A DNA stretch of 64,000 nucleotides, taken from the NCBI GenBank assembly GCA_963170055.1, contig CAUJGJ010000185.1, positions 3,451,275-3,515,274 of the forward strand, given 5' to 3'. Under the pieces are notes generated by a model. The model was not told the origin of the DNA, made no database searches, and worked only from the letters and a program-made list of their open reading frames with translations. A program made the translations under genes and the position numbers. Below, piece after piece: positions 1 to 12,340 of the stretch. Numbering within the stretch: position 1 is the first letter of the stretch; each line of letters opens with the position of its first letter. This DNA comes from Halisarca cf. caerulea. Taxonomy: Eukaryota; Porifera; Demospongiae; Chondrillida; Halisarcidae.

Positions 1-51
1 GAAACATTGTCTTTACGATAAAAATTATTCAAACTTTGTAACATTTAAAAC

Positions 52-72
52 TTAACTTTCTTAGAAAGTTAA
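52..72. repeat. 21-nt dyad symmetry in the monomer (shown in copy 1)
   Basis: The left arm ttaactttct (52-61) and right arm agaaagttaa (63-72) are perfect reverse complements around a single central T at 62. The element is present in nearly every monomer. Domain A copies with aactcaac lose one pair in the left arm. Many B and C copies carry tttactttct on the left and/or agaaagataa on the right. These two changes hit different base pairs, so they do not compensate each other. The innermost eight pairs are the best kept. It could form a short hairpin or cruciform, or bind a symmetric dimeric protein. Neither is shown by the sequence. Confidence 0.85.
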
Positions 73-103
73 AATTAGAATTTCATTTGTCATATCTTCT
101 GAA

Positions 104-133
104 CTTTGCCAATTTTGCGCTTTGCCTAATTTT
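104..133 (+). repeat. Internal short direct repeat, offset 16 bp (shown in copy 1)
   Basis: Within the monomer, ctttgccaatttt (104-116) is followed after gcg by ctttgcctaatttt (120-133). These are two near-identical 13/14-nt copies differing by one inserted t. A weaker internal similarity is gtaacaatg at the unit junction versus gtaacattt about 37 bp later. This suggests the 145-bp unit grew partly by local duplication of shorter AT-rich pieces. I see no clean half-unit dimer structure. The pair holds one of the two consensus CpG sites (gcgc, 117-120). Confidence 0.75.
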
Positions 134-1844
134 AAAGTTATGTTTGTCACAATGTCTTTACGATAAAAATTATTGAAACTTTGCAACATTTAAAACTTAA
201 CTTTCTTAGAAAGTTAAAATTAGAATTTCATTTGTCATATCTTATGAACTTTGCCAATTTTGCGCTTTGCCTAATTTTAAAGTTATGTTGGTAACATTGT
301 CTTTACGATAAAAATTATTCAAACTTTGTAACATTTAAAACTTAACTTTCTTAGAAAGTTAAAATTAGAATTTCATTTGTCATATCTTATGAACTTTGCC
401 AATTTTGCGCTTTGCCTAATTTTAAAGTTATGTTTGTAACAATGTCTTTACGATAAAAATTATTCAAACTTTGTAACATTTAAAACTTAACTTTCTTAGA
501 AAGTTAAAATTAGAATTTCATTTGTCATATCTTATGAACTTTGCCAATTTTGCGCTTTGCTTAATTTTAAAGTTGTGTTTGAAACATTGTCTTTACGATA
601 AAAATTATTGAAACTTTGTAACATTTAAAACTTAACTTTCTTAGAAAGTTAAAATTAGAATTTCATTTGTCATATCTTCTGAACTTTGCCAATTTTGCGC
701 TTTGCCTAATTTTAAACTTATGTTGGTAACATTGTCTTTACGATAAAAATTATTCAAACTTTGTAACATTTAAAACTTAACTTTCTTAGAAAGTTAAAAT
801 TAGAATTTCATTTGTCATATCTTATGAACTTTTCCAATTTTGCGCTTTGCCTAATTTTAAACTTATGTTGGTAACATTGTCTTTACGATAAAAATTATTG
901 AAACTTTGTAACATTTAAAACTTAACTTTCTTAGAAAGTTAAAATTAGAATTTCATTTCTCATATCTTCTGAACTTTGCCAATTTTGCGCTTTCCCTAAT
1001 TTTAAAGTTATGTTGGTAACATTGTCTTTACGATAAAAATTATTCAAACTTTGTAACATTTAAAACTTAACTTTCTTAGAAAGTTAAAATTAGAATTTCA
1101 TTTGTCATATCTTCTGAACTTTGCCAATTTTGCGCTTTGCCTAATTTTAAAGTTATGTTGGTAACATTGTCTTTACGATAAAGATTATTCAAACTTTGTA
1201 ACATTTAAAACTTAACTTTCTTAGAAAGTTAAAATTAGAATTTCATTTGTCATATCTTATGAACTTTGCCAATTTTGCGCTTTGCCTAATTTTGAAGTTA
1301 TGTTGGTAACATTGTCTTTACGATAAAAATTATTCAAACTTTGTAACATTTAAAACTTAACTTTCTTAGAAAGTTAAAATTAAAATTTCATTTGTCATAT
1401 CTTCTGAACTTTGCCAATTTTGCGCTTTGCCTAATTTTAAAGTTATGTTTGAAACATTGTCTTTACGATAAAAATTATTCAAACTTTGTAACATTTAAAA
1501 CTTAACTTTCTTAGAAAGTTAAAATTAGAATTTCATTTGTCATATCTTATGAACTTTGCCAATTTTGCGCTTTGCCTAATTTTAATGTTATGTTTGTAAC
1601 AATGTCTTTACGATAAAAATTATTCAAACTTTGTAACATTTAAAACTTAACTTTCTTAGAAAGTTAAAATTAGAATTTCATTTGTCATATCTTATGAACT
1701 TTGCCAATTTTGCGCTTTGCCTAATTTTAAAGTTATGTTTGTAACAATGTCTTTACGATAAAAATTATTGAAACTTTGCAACATTTAAAACTTAACTTTC
1801 TTAGAAAGTTAAAATTAGAATTTCATTTGTCATATCTTCTGAAC

Positions 1845-1855
1845 TTTGCTATTTT
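1845..1855. other. 1-bp deletion monomer
   Basis: The usual ctttgccaattttgcg reads ctttgctattttgcg, one base short. It shifts the repeat phase by 1, as seen in the 3,624-bp (not 3,625-bp) offset between the gtcacaatg junctions at 147 and 3,771. Confidence 0.9.
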
Positions 1856-2009
1856 GCGCTTTGCCTAATTTTGAAGTTATGTTGGTAACATTGTCTTTAC
1901 GATAAAAATTATTGAAACTTTGTAACATTTAAAACTTAACTTTCTTAGAAAGTTAAAATTAGAATTTCATTTGTCATATCTTATGAACTTTGCCAATTTT
2001 GCGCTTTGC

Positions 2010-3750
2010 CTAATTTTGAAGTTATGTTGGTAACATTGTCTTTACGATAAAAATTATTCAAACTTTGTAACATTTAAAACTTAACTTTCTTAGAAAGTTA
2101 AAATTAAAATTTCATTTGTCATATCTTCTGAACTTTGCCAATTTTGCGCTTTGCCTAATTTTAAAGTTATGTTTGAAACATTGTCTTTACGATAAAAATT
2201 ATTCAAACTTTGTAACATTTAAAACTTAACTTTCTTAGAAAGTTAAAATTAGAATTTCATTTGTCATATCTTATGAACTTTGCCAATTTTGCGCTTTGCC
2301 TAATTTTAAAGTTATGTTTGTACCAATGTCTTTACGATAAAAATTATTCAAACTTTGTAACATTTAAAACTTAACTTTCTTAGAAAGTTAAAATTAGAAT
2401 TTCATTTGTCATATCTTATGAACTTTGCCAATTTTGCGCTTTGCCTAATTTTAAAGTTATGTTTGTAACAATGTCTTTACGATAAAAATTATTGAAACTT
2501 TGCAACATTTAAAACTTAACTTTCTTAGAAAGTTAAAATTAGAATTTCATTTGTCATATCTTCTGAACTTTGCCAATTTTGCGCTTTGCCTAATTTTAAA
2601 CTTATGTTGGTAACATTGTCTTTACGATAAAAATTATTCAAACTTTGTAACATTTAAAACTTAACTTTCTTAGAAAGTTAAAATTAGAATTTCATTTGTC
2701 ATATCTTATGAACTTTTCCAATTTTGCGCTTTGCTTAATTTTAAAGTTATGTTTGAAACATTGTCTTTACGATAAAAATTATTCAAACTTTGTAACATTT
2801 AAAACTTAACTTTCTTAGAAAGTTAAAATTAGAATTTCATTTGTCATATCTTCTGAACTTTGCCAATTTTGCGCTTTGCCTAATTTTGAAGTTATGTTGG
2901 TAACATTGTCTTTACGATAAAAATTATTCAAACTTTGTAACATTTAAAACTTAACTTTCTTAGAAAGTTAAAATTAAAATTTCATTTGTCATATCTTCTG
3001 AACTTTGCCAATTTTGCGCTTTGCCTAATTTTAAAGTTATGTTTGAAACATTGTCTTTACGATAAAAATTATTCAAACTTTGTAACATTTAAAACTTAAC
3101 TTTCTTAGAAAGTTAAAATTAGAATTTCATTTGTCATATCTTATGAACTTTGCCAATTTTGCGCTTTGCCTAATTTTAAAGTTATGTTTGTACCAATGTC
3201 TTTACGATAAAAATTATTCAAACTTTGTAACATTTAAAACTTAACTTTCTTAGAAAGTTAAAATTAGAATTTCATTTGTCATATCTTATGAACTTTGCCA
3301 ATTTTGCGCTTTGCCTAATTTTAAAGTTATGTTTGTAACAATGTCTTTACGATAAAAATTATTGAAACTTTGCAACATTTAAAACTTAACTTTCTTAGAA
3401 AGTTAAAATTAGAATTTCATTTGTCATATCTTCTGAACTTTGCCAATTTTGCGCTTTGCCTAATTTTAAACTTATGTTGGTAACATTGTCTTTACGATAA
3501 AAATTATTCAAACTTTGTAACATTTAAAACTTAACTTTCTTAGAAAGTTAAAATTAGAATTTCATTTGTCATATCTTATGAACTTTTCCAATTTTGCGCT
3601 TTGCTTAATTTTAAAGTTATGTTTGAAACATTGTCTTTACGATAAAAATTATTCAAACTTTGTAACATTTAAAACTTAACTTTCTTAGAAAGTTAAAATT
3701 AGAATTTCATTTGTCATATCTTCTGAACTTTGCCAATTTTGCGCTTTGCC
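2010..3750. repeat. 6-monomer (870-bp) tandem duplication
   Basis: The rare junction form gtaccaatg occurs only at about 2,320 and 3,190, exactly 870 bp (6 x 145) apart. The surrounding order of monomer types is the same in both halves (aaattaaaat copy, gaaacattg copy, gtaccaatg copy, gcaac copy with aaactta, tttcc/gctt copy). Approximate units are 2,010-2,880 and 2,880-3,750. Boundaries are known only to within a monomer because flanking copies are so alike. Confidence 0.8.
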
Positions 3751-4039
3751 TAATTTTAAAGTTATGTTTGTCACAATGTCTTTACGATAAAAATTATTGA
3801 AACTTTGCAACATTTAAAACTTAACTTTCTTAGAAAGTTAAAATTAGAATTTCATTTGTCATATCTTATGAACTTTGCCAATTTTGCGCTTTGCCTAATT
3901 TTAAAGTTATGTTGGTAACATTGTCTTTACGATAAAAATTATTCAAACTTTGTAACATTTAAAACTTAACTTTCTTAGAAAGTTAAAATTAGAATTTCAT
4001 TTGTCATATCTTATGAACTTTGCCAATTTTGCGCTTTGC

Positions 4040-6400
4040 CTAATTTTAAACTTATGTTGGTAACATTGTCTTTACGATAAAAATTATTCAAACTTTGTAA
4101 CATTTAAAACTTAACTTTCTTAGAAAGTTAAAATTAGAATTTCATTTGTCATATCTTATGAACTTTTCCAATTTTGCGCTTTGCTTAATTTTAAAGTTAT
4201 GTTTGAAACATTGTCTTTACGATAAAAATTATTGAAACTTTGTAACATTTAAAACTTAACTTTCTTAGAAAGTTAAAATTAGAATTTCATTTCTCATATC
4301 TTCTGAACTTTGCCAATTTTGCGCTTTCCCTACTTTTAAAGTTATGTTGGTAACATTGTCTTTACGATAAAAATTATTCAAACTTTGTAACATTTAAAAC
4401 TTAACTTTCTTAGAAAGTTAAAATTAGAATTTCATTTGTCATATCTTATGAACTTTGCCAATTTTGCGCTTTGCCTAATTTTAAACTTATGTTGGTAACA
4501 TTGTCTTTACGATAAAGATTATTGAAACTTTGTAACATTTAAAACTTAACTTTCTTAGAAAGTTAAAATTAGAATTTCATTTGTCATATCTTATGAACTT
4601 TGCCAATTTTGCGCTTTGCCTAATTTTGAAGTTATGTTGGTAACATTGTCTTTACGATAAAAATTATTCAAACTTTGTAACATTTAAAACTTAACTTTCT
4701 TAGAAAGTTAAAATTAAAATTTCATTTGTCATATCTTCTGAACTTTGCCAATTTTGCGCTTTGCCTAATTTTAAAGTTATGTTTGAAACATTGTCTTTAC
4801 GATAAAAATTATTCAAACTTTGTAACATTTAAAACTTAACTTTCTTAGAAAGTTAAAATTAGAATTTCATTTGTCATATCTTATGAACTTTGCCAATTTT
4901 GCGCTTTGCCTAATTTTAAAGTTATGTTTGTAACAATGTCTTTACGATAAAAATTATTCAAACTTTGTAACATTTAAAACTTAACTTTCTTAGAAAGTTA
5001 AAATTAGAATTTCATTTGTCATATCTTATGAACTTTGCCAATTTTGCGCTTTGCCTAATTTTAAAGTTATGTTTGTAACAATGTCTTTACGATAAAAATT
5101 ATTGAAACTTTGCAACATTTAAAACTCAACTTTCTTAGAAAGTTAAAATTAGAATTTCATTTGTCATATCTTCTGAACTTTGCCAATTTTGCGCTTTGCC
5201 TAATTTTAAACTTATGTTGGTAACATTGTCTTTACGATAAAAATTATTCAAACTTTGTAACATTTAAAACTTAACTTTCTTAGAAAGTTAAAATTAGAAT
5301 TTCATTTGTCATATCTTATGAACTTTTCCAATTTTGCGCTTTGCTTAATTTTAAAGTTATGTTTGAAACATTGTCTTTACGATAAAAATTATTGAAACTT
5401 TGTAACATTTAAAACTTAACTTTCTTAGAAAGTTAAAATTAGAATTTCATTTCTCATATCTTCTGAACTTTGCCAATTTTGCGCTTTCCCTAATTTTAAA
5501 GTTATGTTGGTAACATTGTCTTTACGATAAAAATTATTCAAACTTTGTAACATTTAAAACTTAACTTTCTTAGAAAGTTAAAATTAGAATTTCATTTGTC
5601 ATATCTTATGAACTTTGCCAATTTTGCGCTTTGCCTAATTTTAAACTTATGTTGGTAACATTGTCTTTACGATAAAGATTATTGAAACTTTGTAACATTT
5701 AAAACTTAACTTTCTTAGAAAGTTAAAATTAGAATTTCATTTGTCATATCTTATGAACTTTGCCAATTTTGCGCTTTGCCTAATTTTGAAGTTATGTTGG
5801 TAACATTGTCTTTACGATAAAAATTATTCAAACTTTGTAACATTTAAAACTTAACTTTCTTAGAAAGTTAAAATTAAAATTTCATTTGTCATATCTTCTG
5901 AACTTTGCCAATTTTGCGCTTTGCCTAATTTTAAAGTTATGTTTGAAACATTGTCTTTACGATAAAAATTATTCAAACTTTGTAACATTTAAAACTTAAC
6001 TTTCTTAGAAAGTTAAAATTAGAATTTCATTTGTCATATCTTTTGAACTTTGCCAATTTTGCGCTTTGCCTAATTTTAAAGTTATGTTTGTAACAATGTC
6101 TTTACGATAAAAATTATTCAAACTTTGTAACATTTAAAACTTAACTTTCTTAGAAAGTTAAAATTAGAATTTCATTTGTCATATCTTATGAACTTTGCCA
6201 ATTTTGCGCTTTGCCTAATTTTAAAGTTATGTTTGTAACAATGTCTTTACGATAAAAATTATTGAAACTTTGCAACATTTAAAACTCAACTTTCTTAGAA
6301 AGTTAAAATTAGAATTTCATTTGTCATATCTTCTGAACTTTGCCAATTTTGCGCTTTGCCTAATTTTAAACTTATGTTGGTAACATTGTCTTTACGATAA
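4040..6400. repeat. 8-monomer (1,160-bp) tandem duplication
   Basis: The aactcaac monomers at 5,121 and 6,281 and the gctttccc monomers at about 4,326 and 5,486 are both 1,160 bp (8 x 145) apart, with the same order of variants between them. Units are roughly 4,040-5,200 and 5,200-6,400. The first copy has a private gctttccctac where the second has gctttccctaa. Confidence 0.75.
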
Positions 6401-9400
6401 AAATTATTGAAACTTTGCAACATTTAAAACTTAACTTTCTTAGAAAGTTAAAATTAGAATTTCATTTGTCATATCTTATGAACTTTGCCAATTTTGCGCT
6501 TTGCCTAATTTTAAAGTTATGTTTGTAACAATGTCTTTACGATAAAAATTATTCAAACTTTGTAACATTTAAAACTTAACTTTCTTAGAAAGTTAAAATT
6601 AGAATTTCATTTGTCATATCTTATGAACTTTGCCAATTTTGCGCTTTGCTTAATTTTAAAGTTATGTTTGAAACATTGTCTTTACGATAAAAATTATTGA
6701 AACTTTGTAACATTTAAAACTTAACTTTCTTAGAAAGTTAAAATTAGAATTTCATTTGTCATATCTTCTGAACTTTGCCAATTTTGCGCTTTCCCTAATT
6801 TTAAAGTTATGTTGGTAACATTGTCTTTACGATAAAGATTATTCAAACTTTGTAACATTTAAAACTTAACTTTCTTAGAAAGTTAAAATTAGAATTTCAT
6901 TTGTCATATCTTATGAACTTTGCCAATTTTGCGCTTTGCCTAATTTTGAAGTTATGTTGGTAACATTGTCTTTACGATAAAAATTATTCAAACTTTGTAA
7001 CATTTAAAACTTAACTTTCTTAGAAAGTTAAAATTAAAATTTCATTTGTCATATCTTCTGAACTTTGCCAATTTTGCGCTTTGCCTAATTTTAAAGTTAT
7101 GTTTGAAACATTGTCTTTACGATAAAAATTATTCAAACTTTGTAACATTTAAAACTTAACTTTCTTAGAAAGTTAAAATTAGAATTTCATTTGTCATATC
7201 TTATGAACTTTGCCAATTTTGCGCTTTGCCTAATTTTAAAGTTATGTTTGTAACAATGTCTTTACGATAAAAATTATTGAAACTTTGCAACATTTAAAAC
7301 TCAACTTTCTTAGAAAGTTAAAATTAGAATTTCATTTGTCATATCTTATGAACTTTGCCAATTTTGCGCTTTGCCTAATTTTAAACTTATGTTGGTAACA
7401 TTGTCTTTACGATAAAAATTATTGAAACTTTGCAACATTTAAAACTTAACTTTCTTAGAAAGTTAAAATTAGAATTTCATTTGTCATATCTTATGAACTT
7501 TGCCAATTTTGCGCTTTGCCTAATTTTAAAGTTATGTTTGTAACAATGTCTTTACGATAAAAATTATTCAAACTTTGTAACATTTAAAACTTAACTTTCT
7601 TAGAAAGTTAAAATTAGAATTTCATTTGTCATATCTTATGAACTTTGCCAATTTTGCGCTTTGCCTAATTTTAAACTTATGTTGGTAACATTGTCTTTAC
7701 GATAAAGATTATTCAAACTTTGTAACATTTAAAACTTAACTTTCTTAGAAAGTTAAAATTAGAATTTCATTTGTCATATCTTATGAACTTTGCCAATTTT
7801 GCGCTTTGCTTAATTTTAAAGTTATGTTTGAAACATTGTCTTTACGATAAAAATTATTGAAACTTTGTAACATTTAAAACTTAACTTTCTTAGAAAGTTA
7901 AAATTAGAATTTCATTTCTCATATCTTCTGAACTTTGCCAATTTTGCGCTTTCCCTAATTTTAAAGTTATGTTGGTAACATTGTCTTTACGATAAAAATT
8001 ATTCAAACTTTGTAACATTTAAAACTTAACTTTCTTAGAAAGTTAAAATTAGAATTTCATTTGTCATATCTTATGAACTTTGCCAATTTTGCGCTTTGCC
8101 TAATTTTAAACTTATGTTGGTAACATTGTCTTTACGATAAAGATTATTGAAACTTTGTAACATTTAAAACTTAACTTTCTTAGAAAGTTAAAATTAGAAT
8201 TTCATTTGTCATATCTTATGAACTTTGCCAATTTTGCGCTTTGCCTAATTTTGAAGTTATGTTGGTAACATTGTCTTTACGATAAAAATTATTCAAACTT
8301 TGTAACATTTAAAACTTAACTTTCTTAGAAAGTTAAAATTAAAATTTCATTTGTCATATCTTCTGAACTTTGCCAATTTTGCGCTTTGCCTAATTTTAAA
8401 GTTATGTTTGAAACATTGTCTTTACGATAAAAATTATTCAAACTTTGTAACATTTAAAACTTAACTTTCTTAGAAAGTTAAAATTAGAATTTCATTTGTC
8501 ATATCTTTTGAACTTTGCCAATTTTGCGCTTTGCCTAATTTTAAAGTTATGTTTGTAACAATGTCTTTACGATAAAAATTATTCAAACTTTGTAACATTT
8601 AAAACTTAACTTTCTTAGAAAGTTAAAATTAGAATTTCATTTGTCATATCTTATGAACTTTGCCAATTTTGCGCTTTGCCTAATTTTAAAGTTATGTTTG
8701 TAACAATGTCTTTACGATAAAAATTATTGAAACTTTGCAACATTTAAAACTCAACTTTCTTAGAAAGTTAAAATTAGAATTTCATTTGTCATATCTTCTG
8801 AACTTTGCCAATTTTGCGCTTTGCCTAATTTTAAACTTATGTTGGTAACATTGTCTTTACGATAAAAATTATTGAAACTTTGCAACATTTAAAACTTAAC
8901 TTTCTTAGAAAGTTAAAATTAGAATTTCATTTGTCATATCTTATGAACTTTGCCAATTTTGCGCTTTGCCTAATTTTAAAGTTATGTTTGTAACAATGTC
9001 TTTACGATAAAAATTATTCAAACTTTGTAACATTTAAAACTTAACTTTCTTAGAAAGTTAAAATTAGAATTTCATTTGTCATATCTTATGAACTTTGCCA
9101 ATTTTGCGCTTTGCTTAATTTTAAAGTTATGTTTGAAACATTGTCTTTACGATAAAAATTATTGAAACTTTGTAACATTTAAAACTTAACTTTCTTAGAA
9201 AGTTAAAATTAGAATTTCATTTGTCATATCTTCTGAACTTTGCCAATTTTGCGCTTTCCCTAATTTTAAAGTTATGTTGGTAACATTGTCTTTACGATAA
9301 AGATTATTCAAACTTTGTAACATTTAAAACTTAACTTTCTTAGAAAGTTAAAATTAGAATTTCATTTGTCATATCTTATGAACTTTGCCAATTTTGCGCT

Positions 9401-10270
9401 TTGCCTAATTTTGAAGTTATGTTGGTAACATTGTCTTTACGATAAAAATTATTCAAACTTTGTAACATTTAAAACTTAACTTTCTTAGAAAGTTAAAATT
9501 AAAATTTCATTTGTCATATCTTCTGAACTTTGCCAATTTTGCGCTTTGCCTAATTTTAAAGTTATGTTTGAAACATTGTCTTTACGATAAAAATTATTCA
9601 AACTTTGTAACATTTAAAACTTAACTTTCTTAGAAAGTTAAAATTAGAATTTCATTTGTCATATCTTATGAACTTTGCCAATTTTGCGCTTTGCCTAATT
9701 TTAAAGTTATGTTTGTAACAATGTCTTTACGATAAAAATTATTGAAACTTTGCAACATTTAAAACTCAACTTTCTTAGAAAGTTAAAATTAGAATTTCAT
9801 TTGTCATATCTTATGAACTTTGCCAATTTTGCGCTTTGCCTAATTTTAAACTTATGTTGGTAACATTGTCTTTACGATAAAAATTATTGAAACTTTGCAA
9901 CATTTAAAACTTAACTTTCTTAGAAAGTTAAAATTAGAATTTCATTTGTCATATCTTATGAACTTTGCCAATTTTGCGCTTTGCCTAATTTTAAAGTTAT
10001 GTTTGTAACAATGTCTTTACGATAAAAATTATTCAAACTTTGTAACATTTAAAACTTAACTTTCTTAGAAAGTTAAAATTAGAATTTCATTTGTCATATC
10101 TTATGAACTTTGCCAATTTTGCGCTTTGCCTAATTTTAAACTTATGTTGGTAACATTGTCTTTACGATAAAGATTATTCAAACTTTGTAACATTTAAAAC
10201 TTAACTTTCTTAGAAAGTTAAAATTAGAATTTCATTTGTCATATCTTATGAACTTTGCCAATTTTGCGCT
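5340..10270. repeat. 17-monomer (2,465-bp) tandem duplication
   Basis: The rare variant atatcttttgaac is found at 6,041 and 8,506. The ttctcatatc monomer lies at 5,451 and 7,916. The aactcaac monomers lie at 6,281/8,746 and 7,296/9,761. All four pairs are exactly 2,465 bp (17 x 145) apart. Units are about 5,340-7,805 and 7,805-10,270. The second unit partly overlaps the older 8-mer pattern, which shows nested rounds of duplication. Confidence 0.8.
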
Positions 10271-10899
10271 TTGCTTAATTTTAAAGTTATGTTTGAAACA
10301 TTGTCTTTACGATAAAAATTATTGAAACTTTGTAACATTTAAAACTTAACTTTCTTAGAAAGTTAAAATTAGAATTTCATTTGTCATATCTTCTGAACTT
10401 TGCCAATTTTGCGCTTTCCCTAATTTTAAAGTTATGTTGGTAACATTGTCTTTACGATAAAGATTATTCAAACTTTGTAACATTTAAAACTTAACTTTCT
10501 TAGAAAGTTAAAATTAGAATTTCATTTGTCATATCTTATGAACTTTGCCAATTTTGCGCTTTGCCTAATTTTGAAGTTATGTTGGTAACATTGTCTTTAC
10601 GATAAAAATTATTCAAACTTTGTAACATTTAAAACTTAACTTTCTTAGAAAGTTAAAATTAAAATTTCATTTGTCATATCTTCTGAACTTTGCCAATTTT
10701 GCGCTTTGCCTAATTTTAAAGTTATGTTTGAAACATTGTCTTTACGATAAAAATTATTCAAACTTTGTAACATTTAAAACTTAACTTTCTTAGAAAGTTA
10801 AAATTAGAATTTCATTTGTCATATCTTATGAACTTTGCCAATTTTGCGCTTTGCCTAATTTTAAAGTTATGTTTGTAACAATGTCTTTACGATAAAAAT

Positions 10900-12340
10900 T
10901 ATTGAAACTTTGCAACATTTAAAACTCAACTTTCTTAGAAAGTTAAAATTAGAATTTCATTTGTCATATCTTATGAACTTTGCCAATTTTGCGCTTTGCC
11001 TAATTTTAAACTTATGTTGGTAACATTGTCTTTACGATAAAAATTATTGAAACTTTGCAACATTTAAAACTTAACTTTCTTAGAAAGTTAAAATTAGAAT
11101 TTCATTTGTCATATCTTATGAACTTTGCCAATTTTGCGCTTTGCCTAATTTTAAAGTTATGTTTGTAACAATGTCTTTACGATAAAAATTATTCAAACTT
11201 TGTAACATTTAAAACTTAACTTTCTTAGAAAGTTAAAATTAGAATTTCATTTGTCATATCTTATGAACTTTGCCAATTTTGCGCTTTGCCTAATTTTAAA
11301 CTTATGTTGGTAACATTGTCTTTACGATAAAGATTATTCAAACTTTGTAACATTTAAAACTTAACTTTCTTAGAAAGTTAAAATTAGAATTTCATTTGTC
11401 ATATCTTATGAACTTTGCCAATTTTGCGCTTTGCCTAATTTTGAAGTTATGTTGGTAACATTGTCTTTACGATAAAAATTATTCAAACTTTGTAACATTT
11501 AAAACTTAACTTTCTTAGAAAGTTAAAATTAGAATTTCATTTGTCATATCTTATGAACTTTTCCAATTTTGCGCTTTGCTTAATTTTAAAGTTATGTTTG
11601 AAACATTGTCTTTACGATAAAAATTATTGAAACTTTGTAACATTTAAAACTTAACTTTCTTAGAAAGTTAAAATTAGAATTTCATTTCTCATATCTTCTG
11701 AACTTTGCCAATTTTGCGCTTTCCCTAATTTTAAAGTTATGTTGGTAACATTGTCTTTACGATAAAAATTATTCAAACTTTGTAACATTTAAAACTTAAC
11801 TTTCTTAGAAAGTTAAAATTAGAATTTCATTTGTCATATCTTATGAACTTTGCCAATTTTGCGCTTTGCCTAATTTTAAACTTATGTTGGTAACATTGTC
11901 TTTACGATAAAAATTATTCAAACTTTGTAACATTTAAAACTTAACTTTCTTAGAAAGTTAAAATTAAAATTTCATTTGTCATATCTTCTGAACTTTGCCA
12001 ATTTTGCGCTTTGCCTAATTTTAAAGTTATGTTTGAAACATTGTCTTTACGATAAAAATTATTCAAACTTTGTAACATTTAAAACTTAACTTTCTTAGAA
12101 AGTTAAAATTAGAATTTCATTTGTCATATCTTATGAACTTTGCCAATTTTGCGCTTTGCCTAATTTTAAACTTATGTTGGTAACATTGTCTTTACGATAA
12201 AGATTATTGAAACTTTGTAACATTTAAAACTTAACTTTCTTAGAAAGTTAAAATTAGAATTTCATTTGTCATATCTTATGAACTTTGCCAATTTTGCGCT
12301 TTGCCTAATTTTGAAGTTATGTTGGTAACATTGTCTTTAC
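10900..12340. repeat. Higher-order block, copy 1 of 3
   Basis: This run of about ten monomers contains aactcaac (10,921), aacttttccaa with gctttgctt (11,561) and ttctcatatc with gctttccc (about 11,691). It recurs at +3,480 bp (24 monomers) and again a further +3,045 bp (21 monomers) away, with all three markers keeping the same spacing. Its limits are approximate. Confidence 0.75.

Larger units (their letters stand above)
1..145 (+). repeat. Reference monomer (one complete 145-bp unit)
   Basis: I use this first complete copy as the numbering frame for the unit. Landmarks in order: gaaacattgtc (1-11), the CpG-containing ctttacgata (11-20), attattc (25-31 region), aactttgtaacattt (32-46), a 21-nt dyad (52-72), ttagaatttcatttg (75-89), tcatatcttctgaac (90-104), the paired ctttgcc motifs (104-110 and 120-126) around the CpG-containing gcgc (117-120), and attttaaagttatgttt (129-145). 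The commonly variable sites are the junction (gaaacattg, gtaacattg, gtaacaatg or gtcacaatg), attattC/G, ttgT/Caac, cttAT/CTg, ttG/Tcc, gcC/Tta and aaG/Ctta. Combinations of these sites define the subfamilies used to trace duplications. The unit is non-coding. Confidence 0.95.

Noticed and set aside
52..72. Dyad as a transcription terminator or structured RNA
   Set aside because: It has a one-base centre, so an RNA hairpin would have to open inner pairs. It is not followed by a distinctive U tract, and frequent subfamily changes do not covary. There is no gene to terminate.
111..126. E2F-like site (ttttgcgc)
   Set aside because: The E2F core needs ttt followed by two G/C bases and then cgc. 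Here the fourth base is T, and one occurrence per satellite unit has no regulatory context.
1..145. Unit as a dimer of two ~72-bp halves
   Set aside because: The halves share only short motifs (aactttg, gtaaca, aaagtta) with no continuous alignment, so a simple dimer origin is not supported.
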